NCBI GenBank assembly: GCA_031404155.1
Contig: JANNGZ010000438.1
Location: 1 to 26,662 of the forward strand
DNA length: 26,662 bases
Source of the DNA: JANNGZ01 sp031404155
GTDB lineage: Bacteria; Pseudomonadota; Gammaproteobacteria; Burkholderiales; Burkholderiaceae_C
Direction: 5' to 3'
The position numbers were made by a program, and so were the translations under genes. The notes below the pieces were generated by a model. It was not told the DNA's origin. It saw nothing but the letters and a program-made list of their open reading frames with translations, and searched no databases. Positions 7,166 to 15,546 of this stretch are shown one piece after another (within the stretch, counting starts at the first letter, position 1; each line of letters starts with the position of its first letter).

Positions 7166-8047
7166 TCAGAAGACCGTTTCTTGCAAGATGCGCTTGAGGT
7201 ACTGCCCGTAGCCGTTCTTGGCCATCGGTTCGGCCAGCCGCGACAGCGCGTCGGCGTCGATCCAGCCGCTGCGGTAGGCAATCTCCTCCAGGCAGGCCAC
7301 CTTCAGGCCCTGGCGCCTTTCCAGCGTGGCGATGAACTGGCCGGCTTCGAGCAGGCTGTCGTGGGTGCCGGTGTCCAGCCAGGCGTAGCCGCGGCCCATG
7401 ATCTCCACGTCGAGCTGGCCCTGGCGCAGGTAGGTCGCGTTGACGTCGGTGATCTCGAGTTCGCCGCGTGCGCCGGGCTTCAGGTCGGCGGCGATGTCGC
7501 ACACCTGCGGGTCGTAGAAATACAGGCCGGTGACCGCGTAGTGGCTCTTCGGCGCCTTCGGTTTTTCTTCGATGCTCAGCGCGCGTTTGCCGGCGTCGAA
7601 CTCGACCACGCCGTAGCGCTCGGGGTCGGTGACATGGTACGCAAACACGGTGGCGCCTTGCTCGCGCGCCGAGGCCTGGTGCAGTTGGCGCTGGAAGTCG
7701 TGGCCGTAGAAGATGTTGTCGCCGAGCACCAGCGCGCTCGGGCCGCCGGCGAGGAAGTCGCGCCCGAGGATGAAGGCCTGCGCCAGGCCGTCCGGGCTGG
7801 GCTGCACGCAATAGCTCAGGTTCAGGCCCCAGCGCGCGCCGTCCCCGAGCATGGCCTGGAAGCGCGGTGTGTCCTGCGGCGTGCTGATCACCAGGATGTC
7901 GCGGATGCCGGCGAGCATCAGCGTGCTCAAGGGGTAATACACCATCGGCTTGTCGTACACCGGCAGCAGTTGTTTGCTCATCGCCAGGGTGGCCGGGTGC
8001 AGACGGGTGCCGGAGCCGCCGGCGAGGATGATGCCTTTGCGTGTCAT
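7166..8047 (-). CDS. rfbA: Glucose-1-phosphate thymidylyltransferase
   Basis: First step of dTDP-L-rhamnose synthesis: dTTP plus glucose-1-phosphate gives dTDP-glucose and pyrophosphate. The product is 293 residues, the standard RmlA length. The nucleotide-binding signature GGSGTRLHP is at residues 9-17, followed by KQLLPVYDKPMVYYPLS and LGDNIFYG. The C-terminal region (EEIAYRSGWID) is the usual RmlA tail. The ATG at 8047 follows the rfbD stop by 14 nt, and a purine-rich GAAGAAG in that gap can serve as ribosome-binding site. The family is usually feedback-inhibited by dTDP-rhamnose. Confidence 0.97.
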   Translation of the reverse strand: MTRKGIILAGGSGTRLHPATLAMSKQLLPVYDKPMVYYPLSTLMLAGIRDILVISTPQDTPRFQAMLGDGARWGLNLSYCVQPSPDGLAQAFILGRDFLAGGPSALVLGDNIFYGHDFQRQLHQASAREQGATVFAYHVTDPERYGVVEFDAGKRALSIEEKPKAPKSHYAVTGLYFYDPQVCDIAADLKPGARGELEITDVNATYLRQGQLDVEIMGRGYAWLDTGTHDSLLEAGQFIATLERRQGLKVACLEEIAYRSGWIDADALSRLAEPMAKNGYGQYLKRILQETVF

Positions 8048-8061
8048 GGAGTCTTCTTCGA

Positions 8062-8961
8062 TCAGGGGTTGGGCAGGGTCTCGGCGAGCATGCGCTCGAC
8101 ACCGGATTGCCATGGTGGCAGGTGCAGCTCGAAGGCTTCGCGGAAGCGCAGCGTCGAGAGCCGGGAATTCAGCGGCCGCTGCGCCGGGGTGGGGTAGTTG
8201 GCGGTGGCGATCGGTGCCACGGCGTCGGGCCGGGTTTTCAGCGCATGGCCGCGTTGGTGGGCCCAGCCGATGACATGCCGCGCGTAGCCGTGCCAGCTGG
8301 TTTCGCCGCCGGCCACCACGTGGTAGAGGCCGCTCAGGGCCGGGCGCTGGCGCAACTGGCGCACCGCATGCGCGGTGAGGTCGGCGAGCAGGTCGGCACC
8401 GGTGGGCGCGCCGATCTGGTCGTCGATGACGCTCAGGCTTTCACGCTCGGCGGCGAGCTTGAGCATGGTCTTGGCAAAGTTGCTGCCGCGCGCCGCGTAG
8501 ACCCAGCTGGTGCGCAGGATCAGGTGCGTGCAGCCGCTGGCGCGGATCGCCTCTTCGCCTTCGAGCTTGGTGCGCCCGTAGACACTCAAGGGGCCGGTGG
8601 CGGCCTGTTCGTCGCGCGGGCTGGAGCCCGAGCCGTCGAAGACATAGTCGGTGCTGTAGTGCACCAGCGTGCAACCCCGCCGCGCCGCCGCGGCCGCGAT
8701 GACCGCCGGGCCCTGCGCGTTGAGTGCGCGCGCGAAGGCGGGCTCGCTCTCGGCCTTGTCGACCGCGGTGTGCGCGGCGGCATTGACGATCAGGTCGGGG
8801 GTGAAGCGGTCCACGGTCGCGGCCAAGCCTTCGGGGCGGGAGAAGTCCGCATGCGCCTCGGTGCTGTCGAAGTCCAGCGCGATCAGTTCGCCCAACGGCG
8901 CCAGCGCGCGTTGCAGCTCCCAACCCACCTGGCCGTTCTTGCCGAAGAGCAGGATCTTCAT
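8062..8961 (-). CDS. rfbD: dTDP-4-dehydrorhamnose reductase
   Basis: Last step of dTDP-L-rhamnose synthesis: NAD(P)H-dependent reduction of the 4-keto group. The product is 299 residues. The Rossmann motif GKNGQVG is at residues 7-13, STDYVFDG at 103-110, and the SDR catalytic pair Y128/K132 lies in VYGRTK. The ATG at 8961 overlaps the rfbB stop as ATGA, so translation is probably coupled. The C-terminal segment TANYPTPAQRPLNSRLS is the characteristic RmlD substrate-binding block. Confidence 0.97.
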   Translation of the reverse strand: MKILLFGKNGQVGWELQRALAPLGELIALDFDSTEAHADFSRPEGLAATVDRFTPDLIVNAAAHTAVDKAESEPAFARALNAQGPAVIAAAAARRGCTLVHYSTDYVFDGSGSSPRDEQAATGPLSVYGRTKLEGEEAIRASGCTHLILRTSWVYAARGSNFAKTMLKLAAERESLSVIDDQIGAPTGADLLADLTAHAVRQLRQRPALSGLYHVVAGGETSWHGYARHVIGWAHQRGHALKTRPDAVAPIATANYPTPAQRPLNSRLSTLRFREAFELHLPPWQSGVERMLAETLPNP

Positions 8962-10016
8962 CGGGCGCTGTAGTTGGTGGCGACCCAGTTGCGGTAGCTG
9001 CCGCTCTGCACTTCGGCCACCCAGTCGCTGTTGTCGAGGTACCAGCGGATCGTTTTGCGAATGCCGGTGTCGAAGGTTTCCGCCGGCCGCCAGCCGAGTT
9101 CGCGTTCGATCTTGCGGGCGTCGATCGCGTAGCGGCGGTCGTGGCCGGGGCGGTCGGTGACGTAGCTGATCAAGCGGCTGTAGGGCCCTTGCGGCGACGG
9201 TTTCATCTCGTCGAGCAGGGCGCAGACGGTGAACACGATCTCCTTGTTGGTCTTCTCGTTCCAGCCGCCGATGTTGTAGGTCTCGCCCAGGCGGCCGCGG
9301 GCCAGCACCTGCCGGATGGCGGCGGCATGGTCGGTGACGTACAACCAGTCGCGCACATTGAGGCCGTCGCCGTAAATCGGCAGCGGCTCGCCGGCCAGGG
9401 CGTTGACGATCATCAGTGGGATCAGCTTCTCGGGGAAGTGATAGGGCCCATAGTTGTTCGAGCAGTTGGTGGTCACCACCGGCAGGCCGTAGGTGTGGTG
9501 CCAGGCGCGCACCAGGTGGTCGCTCGCGGCCTTGCTCGCCGAGTAGGGGCTGTTGGGCTCGTAGGCGTGCGTTTCCGTGAAGGCCGGGTCGCTGGCGGAA
9601 AGGCTGCCGTAGACCTCGTCGGTGCTCACATGGTGGAAGCGGAACGCGGCGCGCTCAATTTCAGGCAATGCGCTCCAGTAACCGCGCACCGCTTCGAGCA
9701 GCGTGAAGGTGCCGTCGATGTTGGTGCGCATGAAGGTGCCGGGCCCGTGGATGCTGCGGTCGACATGGCTCTCGGCGGCGAAGTGCAGCACCGCGCGCGG
9801 CCGGTGCTGCGCGAGCAGCTTGTCGAGCAGGCCGCGGTCGCAGATGTCGCCCTTGACGAAGGTGTGCCGGGCATCGCCGTGCAGCGACGCGAGGTTTCGC
9901 AGGTTGCCGGCGTAGGTGAGGGCGTCCAGGTTGAGCACCGGTTCGTCGCTGCCCTGGAGCCAGTCGAGAACAAAATTGCTGCCGATGAAGCCGGCGCCGC
10001 CAGTGACGAGGATCAA
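8958..10016 (-). CDS. rfbB: dTDP-glucose 4,6-dehydratase
   Basis: Second step of dTDP-L-rhamnose synthesis: NAD+-dependent conversion of dTDP-glucose to dTDP-4-keto-6-deoxyglucose. The start is a TTG at 10016, giving MILVTGGAGFIGS; GGAGA lies 8 nt upstream and no ATG or GTG sits in frame nearby. The longer open frame upstream is a shadow of manC. The 352-residue length fits the family. The Rossmann motif is at residues 5-13, T132-D133-E134 is in STDEVYG, and the catalytic pair Y158/K162 is in SPYSASK. A 95-bp gap separates it from manC. The TTG start may keep its synthesis lower than its neighbours. Confidence 0.96.
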   Translation of the reverse strand: MILVTGGAGFIGSNFVLDWLQGSDEPVLNLDALTYAGNLRNLASLHGDARHTFVKGDICDRGLLDKLLAQHRPRAVLHFAAESHVDRSIHGPGTFMRTNIDGTFTLLEAVRGYWSALPEIERAAFRFHHVSTDEVYGSLSASDPAFTETHAYEPNSPYSASKAASDHLVRAWHHTYGLPVVTTNCSNNYGPYHFPEKLIPLMIVNALAGEPLPIYGDGLNVRDWLYVTDHAAAIRQVLARGRLGETYNIGGWNEKTNKEIVFTVCALLDEMKPSPQGPYSRLISYVTDRPGHDRRYAIDARKIERELGWRPAETFDTGIRKTIRWYLDNSDWVAEVQSGSYRNWVATNYSAR

Positions 10017-10111
10017 GAGGGTGTCTCCGACAAGTGAGGTGGGGAGGAACCGGCCAAGGCCACCGCCGCGCGCGCGCTGCTCGAACCGGCCGCGCGAGTC
10101 GGCTGCACGGC

Positions 10112-11557
10112 TCAGCTGCGCCCGTAGGTGTCTTCGAAACGCACGATGTCGTCCTCGCCGAAGTAGCTGCCCGACTGCACCTCGATCAACTCCAGCGGCA
10201 TCTTGCCGGGGTTGGAGAGGCGGTGCTTTTCGCCCAGGGGGATGTAGGTGCTCTGGTTCTCGGTGAGCATCGTCTTGCGTTCGCCGCAGGTGACCTCGGC
10301 GGTGCCGGAAACCACGATCCAGTGTTCGGCGCGGTGGTGGTGCATCTGCAGGCTCAAGCTGGCACCCGGTTTCACCATGATGCGTTTGACCTGGAAGCGA
10401 GGGCCGCGGTCGATGCTGTCGTACCAGCCCCAGGGGCGGTGAACCATGCGGTGCAGGGTCTGCTCGCCGCGTTTGGCCAGGTCGAGCTGGCCGACGATTT
10501 GCTTGACCTCCTGGCTCGCCGAACGGTCGGCCACCAGCACCGCGTCGGGCGTTTCCACCACCACCAGGTCGCGCAGGCCGACCGTGGTGACCAGCCGGCT
10601 CGACGCATGCACCAGCGTGCCTTTGGTGTCGTGCGCGATCACGTCGCCCACCGAGGCATTGCCGAACTGGTCCTGCGGCAGCACCTGGTAAACCGCATCC
10701 CAGGAACCGAGGTCGTTCCAACCTGCGGCCAGCTCCACCATCTGCAGCGGGATGTCGGTTCCGGGGCAACGCTCCATCACCGCGTAGTCGACGCTGTCGG
10801 CGGGAATGCCGGCGAAGGCGTCACGGCCCGGGCGTACGAAAGCGCCGTCGCTTTCGCGGGCGAGCCAGGCCGCGCGTGTGGCGGTTTCGATGTCGGGCCG
10901 GAAACGGGTCAGCGCCGCCAGCCAAGTGGACGCGCGCAGCACGAACATGCCGCCGTTCCAGAAGTACTCGCCACTTTCGAGGTAGCGTTTCGCGGTCTCG
11001 AGGTCGGGTTTCTCGACGAACTGGGCCACGCTACGCGGTGCGCCCGACTTGCCCGCTGCCCCGCAGCGGATGTAGCCGTAGCCGGTCTCGGGCAGGTCGG
11101 GCTTGATGCCCATCAGCACGATGGCGCCGCCGGCCGCCGCGCGCACCGCCGCGCGGGCCGTGGCAACGAAGGCCGCGAGGTCGGGCACGTTGTGGTCGGC
11201 GGGCACCACCACGAGCACCGGGTCCTTGCCCCCCTCGACTGCCTGCAGCGCAGCGAGCGTGAGGGCCGGCGCGGTGTTGCGGCCGATCGGCTCGAGCAGC
11301 ACCGCCGAGGCCGCGATACCGATGTCGCGCAACTGGTCGAGCACAAGGAAGCGGTGCTCCTCGTTCGAGACCACCACCGGCGCCTGGGTGTCGATATCGG
11401 AGGCGGACAAACCGAGCACCCGCAGCGCCGCGGCCTGGAACAGGCTTTCGTGTCCCGCGAGGGTGAGGAACTGCTTGGGCTGGCCGGCGCGTGACAGCGG
11501 CCACAGCCGTGTGCCGCTGCCGCCTGCGATCACCACCGGCAAGACATCGATTTTCAT
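10112..11557 (-). CDS. manC: Mannose-1-phosphate guanylyltransferase / mannose-6-phosphate isomerase
   Basis: A bifunctional 481-residue enzyme that makes GDP-mannose. The N-terminal nucleotidyltransferase domain has the signature GGSGTRLWPLSR...PKQF at residues 12-30. The C-terminal ~110 residues form a type II phosphomannose isomerase cupin with QMHHHRAEHW, IPLGEKHRLSNPG and EVQSGSYFGEDDI. GDP-mannose feeds gmd later in the operon and may also serve directly as a mannosyl donor. The ATG at 11557 overlaps the galE stop by 4 bp (ATGA). The phosphomannomutase (manB) that supplies mannose-1-phosphate is not in the window. Confidence 0.96.
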   Translation of the reverse strand: MKIDVLPVVIAGGSGTRLWPLSRAGQPKQFLTLAGHESLFQAAALRVLGLSASDIDTQAPVVVSNEEHRFLVLDQLRDIGIAASAVLLEPIGRNTAPALTLAALQAVEGGKDPVLVVVPADHNVPDLAAFVATARAAVRAAAGGAIVLMGIKPDLPETGYGYIRCGAAGKSGAPRSVAQFVEKPDLETAKRYLESGEYFWNGGMFVLRASTWLAALTRFRPDIETATRAAWLARESDGAFVRPGRDAFAGIPADSVDYAVMERCPGTDIPLQMVELAAGWNDLGSWDAVYQVLPQDQFGNASVGDVIAHDTKGTLVHASSRLVTTVGLRDLVVVETPDAVLVADRSASQEVKQIVGQLDLAKRGEQTLHRMVHRPWGWYDSIDRGPRFQVKRIMVKPGASLSLQMHHHRAEHWIVVSGTAEVTCGERKTMLTENQSTYIPLGEKHRLSNPGKMPLELIEVQSGSYFGEDDIVRFEDTYGRS

Positions 11558-12582
11558 GCGGCCACGCCCACCAGGTATCCGTTCGGGTTGTTCGATTGCC
11601 AATGCCAGCTGTCGCGGCACATCTGACTCAAATCGCGGCGGGCCGACCAGCCGAGCAGCGAGCGCGCCAGGCTGGCGTCGGCGTAACAGGCGTCGATGTC
11701 GCCGGGCCGGCGCGGCGCGAGCTGGTAGCGCACCGGGCGGCCGCTGGCGGCCTCGTAGGCGCGCACCACTTCCAGCACGCTGAAACCGCGCCCGGTGCCG
11801 AGGTTGACGGTGAACGAGCCGGGCGCGTCGAAGAGCCGGCGCAGCGCCGCGACATGGCCTTCGGCGAGGTCGCTCACATGGATGTAGTCGCGCACCCCGG
11901 TGCCGTCGGGCGTGGCGTAGTCGCTGCCGAAGATGTTCAGGCGCTCGCGCCGGCCGACGGCCACCTGCGCCACATAGGGCATCAGGTTGTTCGGCGTGTC
12001 GCGCGGGTCCTCGCCGATGCGGCCGCTTTCGTGGGCACCGACCGGGTTGAAGTAGCGCAGGCACGCGCTCTGCCAGGACGGCTCGGCCACGCCGAGGTCG
12101 GCCAGGATTTGCTCGCTGAACAACTTGGTCTGCCCGTAGGGGTTGGTCGGCGCCAGGGCCGCGTCTTCGCCGATCGGCAGCCGCTTCGGGTTGCCGTAGA
12201 CCGTGGCGCTGGAGCTGAACACGAAGCGGTGGCAGGCATGGCGGTGCATCGCCTCGCACACCGTGATCAGGCCGCCGACATTGTTGGCGTAATAGCGCAG
12301 CGGCTGTGCTGTCGATTCGCCGACCGCCTTCAGCGCCGCGAAGTGCACCACCGCGTCGATACGCCGGCGCGCGAACAGCGCTTGCAGGGCCGGCGCATCG
12401 GTGACGCTGGTGCGCTCGAAATTGAGCGGGCGGCCGGCCAACTCGGCCAAGCGCTCCAGCACCCGCGGCGAGCTGTTGGAAAAGTCGTCGAGGCCCACGA
12501 CCTCGAAGCCGGCAGACAGCAGGGCCAGCCAGGTGTGGCTGCCGATGTAGCCGGCAGCGCCGGTGAGCAGGATGGTGGGCAT
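11554..12582 (-). CDS. galE: UDP-glucose 4-epimerase
   Basis: Interconverts UDP-glucose and UDP-galactose with bound NAD+. The product is 342 residues. The Rossmann motif GAAGYIGS is at 8-15, FAALKAVGES at 81-90, FSSSATVYG at 122-130, and the catalytic pair Y149/K153 is in NPYGQTK. The block CLRYFNPVGAHESG is typical of GalE rather than other extended SDRs. It supplies UDP-Gal for the polysaccharide. The ATG at 12582 has a weak ribosome-binding site; 54 bp separate it from the upstream outer-membrane protein gene, and its stop overlaps manC. Confidence 0.95.
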   Translation of the reverse strand: MPTILLTGAAGYIGSHTWLALLSAGFEVVGLDDFSNSSPRVLERLAELAGRPLNFERTSVTDAPALQALFARRRIDAVVHFAALKAVGESTAQPLRYYANNVGGLITVCEAMHRHACHRFVFSSSATVYGNPKRLPIGEDAALAPTNPYGQTKLFSEQILADLGVAEPSWQSACLRYFNPVGAHESGRIGEDPRDTPNNLMPYVAQVAVGRRERLNIFGSDYATPDGTGVRDYIHVSDLAEGHVAALRRLFDAPGSFTVNLGTGRGFSVLEVVRAYEAASGRPVRYQLAPRRPGDIDACYADASLARSLLGWSARRDLSQMCRDSWHWQSNNPNGYLVGVAA

Positions 12583-12636
12583 CTTGGCGTGGTCGAAGCG
12601 GGAACTCGCAGCGGGGGCTCGAAACAGAAGGGGCCC

Positions 12637-13881
12637 TCAGTCGAGCGAGACGCGGCCGAAACACCCGAAGCGGTCGGTATCGAAGGCGCTCGAGAGCCCG
12701 GTGGCGGCGGTGCGGGAGATACGCGCCACGTCACAACCGAAGGCGAGAATTCGGGTCGGCATCCAGCGCGCGCCGAGGGTGGCCTCGGTCTGGCTGTCGT
12801 TGCTGGTGAGCGCGCCGGCGCCGGCGCCGCCAATCGCCAGCGTGTCGACCAGGGTGCGGCGCAGATAGCCCAGGCCGGCCAGCACCTGGATCTTCGCGGT
12901 CGCCTCCCACACCCCGCTCAGGCGCAGCGAATCGCTGACCCGGCTGGTGTCGGTGACGTTCAGCGACGGGTCGGTCTGGAGGCGGCGGAACAGGTTTTCC
13001 TGGCCGACGTCGCGCGCGTACGCGGTGGTGAGCGAGACCTGGCCGGTGGGCTTCCAGAGCCAGCTCAGTGCGCCGGTCGCACCCGAAAAATTGCGTGCGG
13101 TCGCGACGCCGAATTCGGCCTTGGTGTAGCTCAGGCGCGCATCGAAGCTGCTGGCGCCGGTGGGAACCCAGGAGGCGGTGAGGTCGACACGTTGGGTGTC
13201 GCTGTCGTCAGAAGTAAACACGCCGGGCAGGATCTGGATTGCCTTGGGGTAGCGGGTGCGTTCGACCACGAAGCCGGTGCCCACATGGGTGGCACCGCTG
13301 ACGCGGTAGCGCAGGCTCGCGCCACCGCCGTCGGTGGTGCTTTCGCGGTACGCAAACTCGGGCGCGCTGTACTCGACACCGCGTCGGTTGAGCGAACCTT
13401 CGATGACCAGCGTCGAGGTGCCCGGAATGCCGAGCCGGGCCAGGGCCGAGGCGGAGTGCGAGCGCTCCAGGTTCTTGCCGCTGAGCAGGGGCGCGTCGCC
13501 TGGGTTCGGGTCGGCGCGGTTCTGGTTTCCGCTGGCTTCGATGCGGCCCGAGATGTTTTCGATGGTGGCCCAATCGAGCCCGGCGTTGACCCCGTACGAC
13601 GTGTTGTCGAAGCGGCTCGCGCTCGAGTACTTGTTGTACGACACCCCGGCACTGCCGAAGAGGCGCTGGCGGCCCAGAGGCTGGTCCAGGCCGACCCGCA
13701 GGCCGGTGTTCGAGACTGTGTCGCTGGTTTCCGAACCGGCCACGGCATTGGCCACGTTGGACTCGTAGGTGATCGTCTGCGTGGCGCTGATCGTGAACGG
13801 GCGCAGGCTCTGCGCACCGGCCAGTGAATGCAGCGCGAGCAGGGCGATGGCAGCGGCCAGAACGTTGCGGGTGCTAGTCAT
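12637..13881 (-). CDS. EpsL-like outer-membrane beta-barrel protein for exopolysaccharide export
   Basis: A 414-residue protein with a Sec signal peptide, MTSTRNVLAAAIALLALHSLAGA, probably cut before QS at residue 24. The mature part has no hydrophobic helices and shows many alternating, aromatic-spaced strands (for example LFGSAGVSYNKYSS, GGASLRYRVSG, LSWLWKPTGQVSL), as expected for a beta barrel. Its place directly after the initiating transferase, and strand patterns such as TQTITYESN near the N-terminus, recall EpsL of the Methylobacillus methanolan cluster, which is often linked to exosortase loci. That name is a moderate-confidence match from memory. The ATG at 13881 has AAAGG 7 nt upstream, a good ribosome-binding site. 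The likely role is secretion or surface anchoring of the polymer. Confidence 0.75.
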   Translation of the reverse strand: MTSTRNVLAAAIALLALHSLAGAQSLRPFTISATQTITYESNVANAVAGSETSDTVSNTGLRVGLDQPLGRQRLFGSAGVSYNKYSSASRFDNTSYGVNAGLDWATIENISGRIEASGNQNRADPNPGDAPLLSGKNLERSHSASALARLGIPGTSTLVIEGSLNRRGVEYSAPEFAYRESTTDGGGASLRYRVSGATHVGTGFVVERTRYPKAIQILPGVFTSDDSDTQRVDLTASWVPTGASSFDARLSYTKAEFGVATARNFSGATGALSWLWKPTGQVSLTTAYARDVGQENLFRRLQTDPSLNVTDTSRVSDSLRLSGVWEATAKIQVLAGLGYLRRTLVDTLAIGGAGAGALTSNDSQTEATLGARWMPTRILAFGCDVARISRTAATGLSSAFDTDRFGCFGRVSLD

Positions 13882-13939
13882 GAGGCGACCTTTCTTGAGG
13901 GTTGTTCCGACGAGGTTGAGAGACGATCCTGAAAGACGA

Positions 13940-15334
13940 TCAGTACGCATTGCGATCGACAAAAACCAGCTTGACCGTGCGGGCGATGATCTGCAGGTCG
14001 AGCCCCAGGGACCAGTTGCGCAGGTACTCCAGGTCGTACTCGACCCGGGCCTGCATTTTCTCGATGGTATCCGTCTCGCCGCGGTGTCCGTTCACCTGCG
14101 CCCAGCCGGTAATGCCCGGCTTGACCTTGTGCCGGACCATGTACGCCTTGATCAACTCGCGGTACTGCTCGTTGTGCGCCACCGCATGCGGGCGCGGGCC
14201 GACGATGCTCATGCGGCCCTGAAGCACATTGACGAACTGCGGCAGCTCGTCCAGCGAGGTGCGCCGGATAAAGGCGCCGAACTTGGTGATGCGGGGGTCG
14301 TCCTGCGTGGCCTGCTTGACCACGCTGCCGTTGTCCTGCGTGGTCATCGAACGGAACTTGTAGACCGTGATCTCGCTGCCGTCCAGGCCGTTGCGCTTTT
14401 GCCGAAAGATTGCCGGCCCCGGCGAGCTGAGCTTGACGCCGATCGCGATGGCCGCCAGCAGCGGCGAGATCAGCACCAGGATGATCGCCCCCAGCACGAT
14501 GTCCGAGACCCGTTTGACCAGCTCGTTGGTACCGGTGAACGGCGTCTCGCAGATGCCCACCACGGGCACGCCGTTCATGTCCTGCAGGCGCCCCTGGATG
14601 ATGCTGATGCCGAACACGTCGGGCACAAAAAAGATCGACGCAGTGGTGCCCTGGAGCTGTTGCAGCAACTCCACGATGCGCGGCTGCGACCCGAGCGCCA
14701 GGGTGATGTAGACCTCCCGGATGCCATGTTCGCGGATGAAGCGCGCGGCATCCTTCAGCCCGCCGACCCGCTGGGGCACGGCCTCCGGGTCGACGCGGCC
14801 GTCCACCCGGTCGTCGAAGTACGCGACGAAGTCCAGGCCCTGGTCGCTGGCCTGGCGCAGCGCCTGCGCCACCTTGACCCCGAGCGCCGCGGCGCCGATC
14901 ACCACGGCGGTGCGGCGGTTGCGCGGCTCGGCCGCGTTGCGCCTGAGGATCAGCTTGCCGGCCAGCACCGAAAGCCACAACGCGATCGGCGTGATCACCG
15001 CCCAGGCGATCAGGACCTCTTCGTTGAACAGGTTGAGGCTGCGCGTGGCGTAGCCGCAAAGCAACAGGATGGCGAGCATGCCCAGCCAGGAGGTGACGAT
15101 ATCCACCGCCGCGGTGAGCAGGCTGTCCTTGAAGCGGTTGCGCCCGGGAAAGGTGAGCGCAAAGATCAACAGGCACAGGGTGAGGTCCGAACGCACCACC
15201 GGCTCGCCAAACCACAGGTTGGTCAGCAGGTAACCCAGCGCCATGATCGTCGGCTCGAGAAACGCCGCGATGAGCGACGTGACCGACTGGGGTGCGCTGT
15301 AAAAGGTTCGTTTGTAGCTACGGTCTTCGAACAT
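13940..15334 (-). CDS. wcaJ: Undecaprenyl-phosphate hexose phosphotransferase (WcaJ/EpsB-type polyprenyl glycosylphosphotransferase)
   Basis: Starts polymer assembly by moving a sugar-1-phosphate, usually glucose, from a UDP-sugar to undecaprenyl phosphate. The 464-residue product has four hydrophobic segments in the first ~130 residues, a central nucleotide-binding-like domain (TAVVIGAAALGVKVAQAL), a further membrane-associated helix (IVLGAIILVLISPLLAAIAIG) and the C-terminal catalytic domain: VYKFRSM, RTSLDELPQ, SIVGPRPHAV and KPGITGWAQVNG. It is the first gene of the leftward operon. The ATG at 15334 was chosen since MFEDRSYKRTF matches the family N-terminus; no clear ribosome-binding site precedes it, and in-frame GTGs at 15370 and 15448 are possible. 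If either is used, the upstream palindrome would be coding. Confidence 0.92.
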   Translation of the reverse strand: MFEDRSYKRTFYSAPQSVTSLIAAFLEPTIMALGYLLTNLWFGEPVVRSDLTLCLLIFALTFPGRNRFKDSLLTAAVDIVTSWLGMLAILLLCGYATRSLNLFNEEVLIAWAVITPIALWLSVLAGKLILRRNAAEPRNRRTAVVIGAAALGVKVAQALRQASDQGLDFVAYFDDRVDGRVDPEAVPQRVGGLKDAARFIREHGIREVYITLALGSQPRIVELLQQLQGTTASIFFVPDVFGISIIQGRLQDMNGVPVVGICETPFTGTNELVKRVSDIVLGAIILVLISPLLAAIAIGVKLSSPGPAIFRQKRNGLDGSEITVYKFRSMTTQDNGSVVKQATQDDPRITKFGAFIRRTSLDELPQFVNVLQGRMSIVGPRPHAVAHNEQYRELIKAYMVRHKVKPGITGWAQVNGHRGETDTIEKMQARVEYDLEYLRNWSLGLDLQIIARTVKLVFVDRNAY

Positions 15335-15354
15335 CGGGAATTGGGCTGCGGGCT

Positions 15355-15372
15355 CCGTGGCAGGTGCCACGG
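15355..15372. promoter_or_regulatory. 18-bp palindrome at the head of the EPS operon
   Basis: CCGTGGCA-GG-TGCCACGG is a perfect 8-bp inverted repeat with a 2-bp spacer. It lies 21 bp upstream of the wcaJ ATG in the 212-bp divergent gap between wcaJ and ubiJ. It could be an operator for a dimeric regulator or a hairpin in the wcaJ leader that hides the translation start. No matching -35/-10 pair was found, and a sigma-54 reading of TGGCAC fails on spacing. Confidence 0.5.
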
Positions 15373-15534
15373 CATCGGAAGGACGCGCCTGGAGCAGCCC
15401 GAAGGCGGCCGGACAGATCGGCGTGCGCGGCACCGTCGCCGGCACCACCAGGCCCTTCTCGGACCGAACGATTCTCCGTCACTTCATGGCCCTCGCCGGC
15501 TACCCGACTGAAGGGTGTTGCAAGCGCGCATGCC

Positions 15535-15540
15535 TACAAT
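15535..15540 (+). promoter_or_regulatory. -10 box of the ubiJ promoter (possibly leaderless)
   Basis: TACAAT matches the TATAAT consensus at 5 of 6 positions and ends 6 bp before the ubiJ ATG at 15547. Transcription would begin at or next to the ATG, giving a leaderless mRNA. No good -35 hexamer lies at 16-18 bp; TTGCAA at 15518-15523 is too close. Confidence 0.45.
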
Positions 15541-15546
15541 CCGTGC

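Noticed and set aside
10017..10769. N-terminal extension of rfbB to about 603 residues
   Set aside because: The extra part overlaps manC in another frame and lacks family features; a TTG with a good ribosome-binding site at 10016 gives a full-length RfbB.
11558..12664. N-terminal extension of manC to 850 residues as a GalE-ManC fusion
   Set aside because: The extension is in a different frame from galE and is only a shadow; galE and manC overlap by ATGA as separate genes.
11491..13827. 778-codon plus-strand frame opposite galE and the EpsL-like gene
   Set aside because: Antisense shadow: composition is Ala/Arg/Gly/His-rich with no motifs, while the minus strand encodes clear GalE and a signal-peptide barrel protein.
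15355..15372. Sigma-54 promoter reading of TGGCAC in the palindrome
   Set aside because: The -12 TTGC element is missing at the required spacing.
13769..15511. 580-codon plus-strand frame opposite wcaJ
   Set aside because: Antisense shadow of a gene with strong family motifs; no signal, membrane or domain features.
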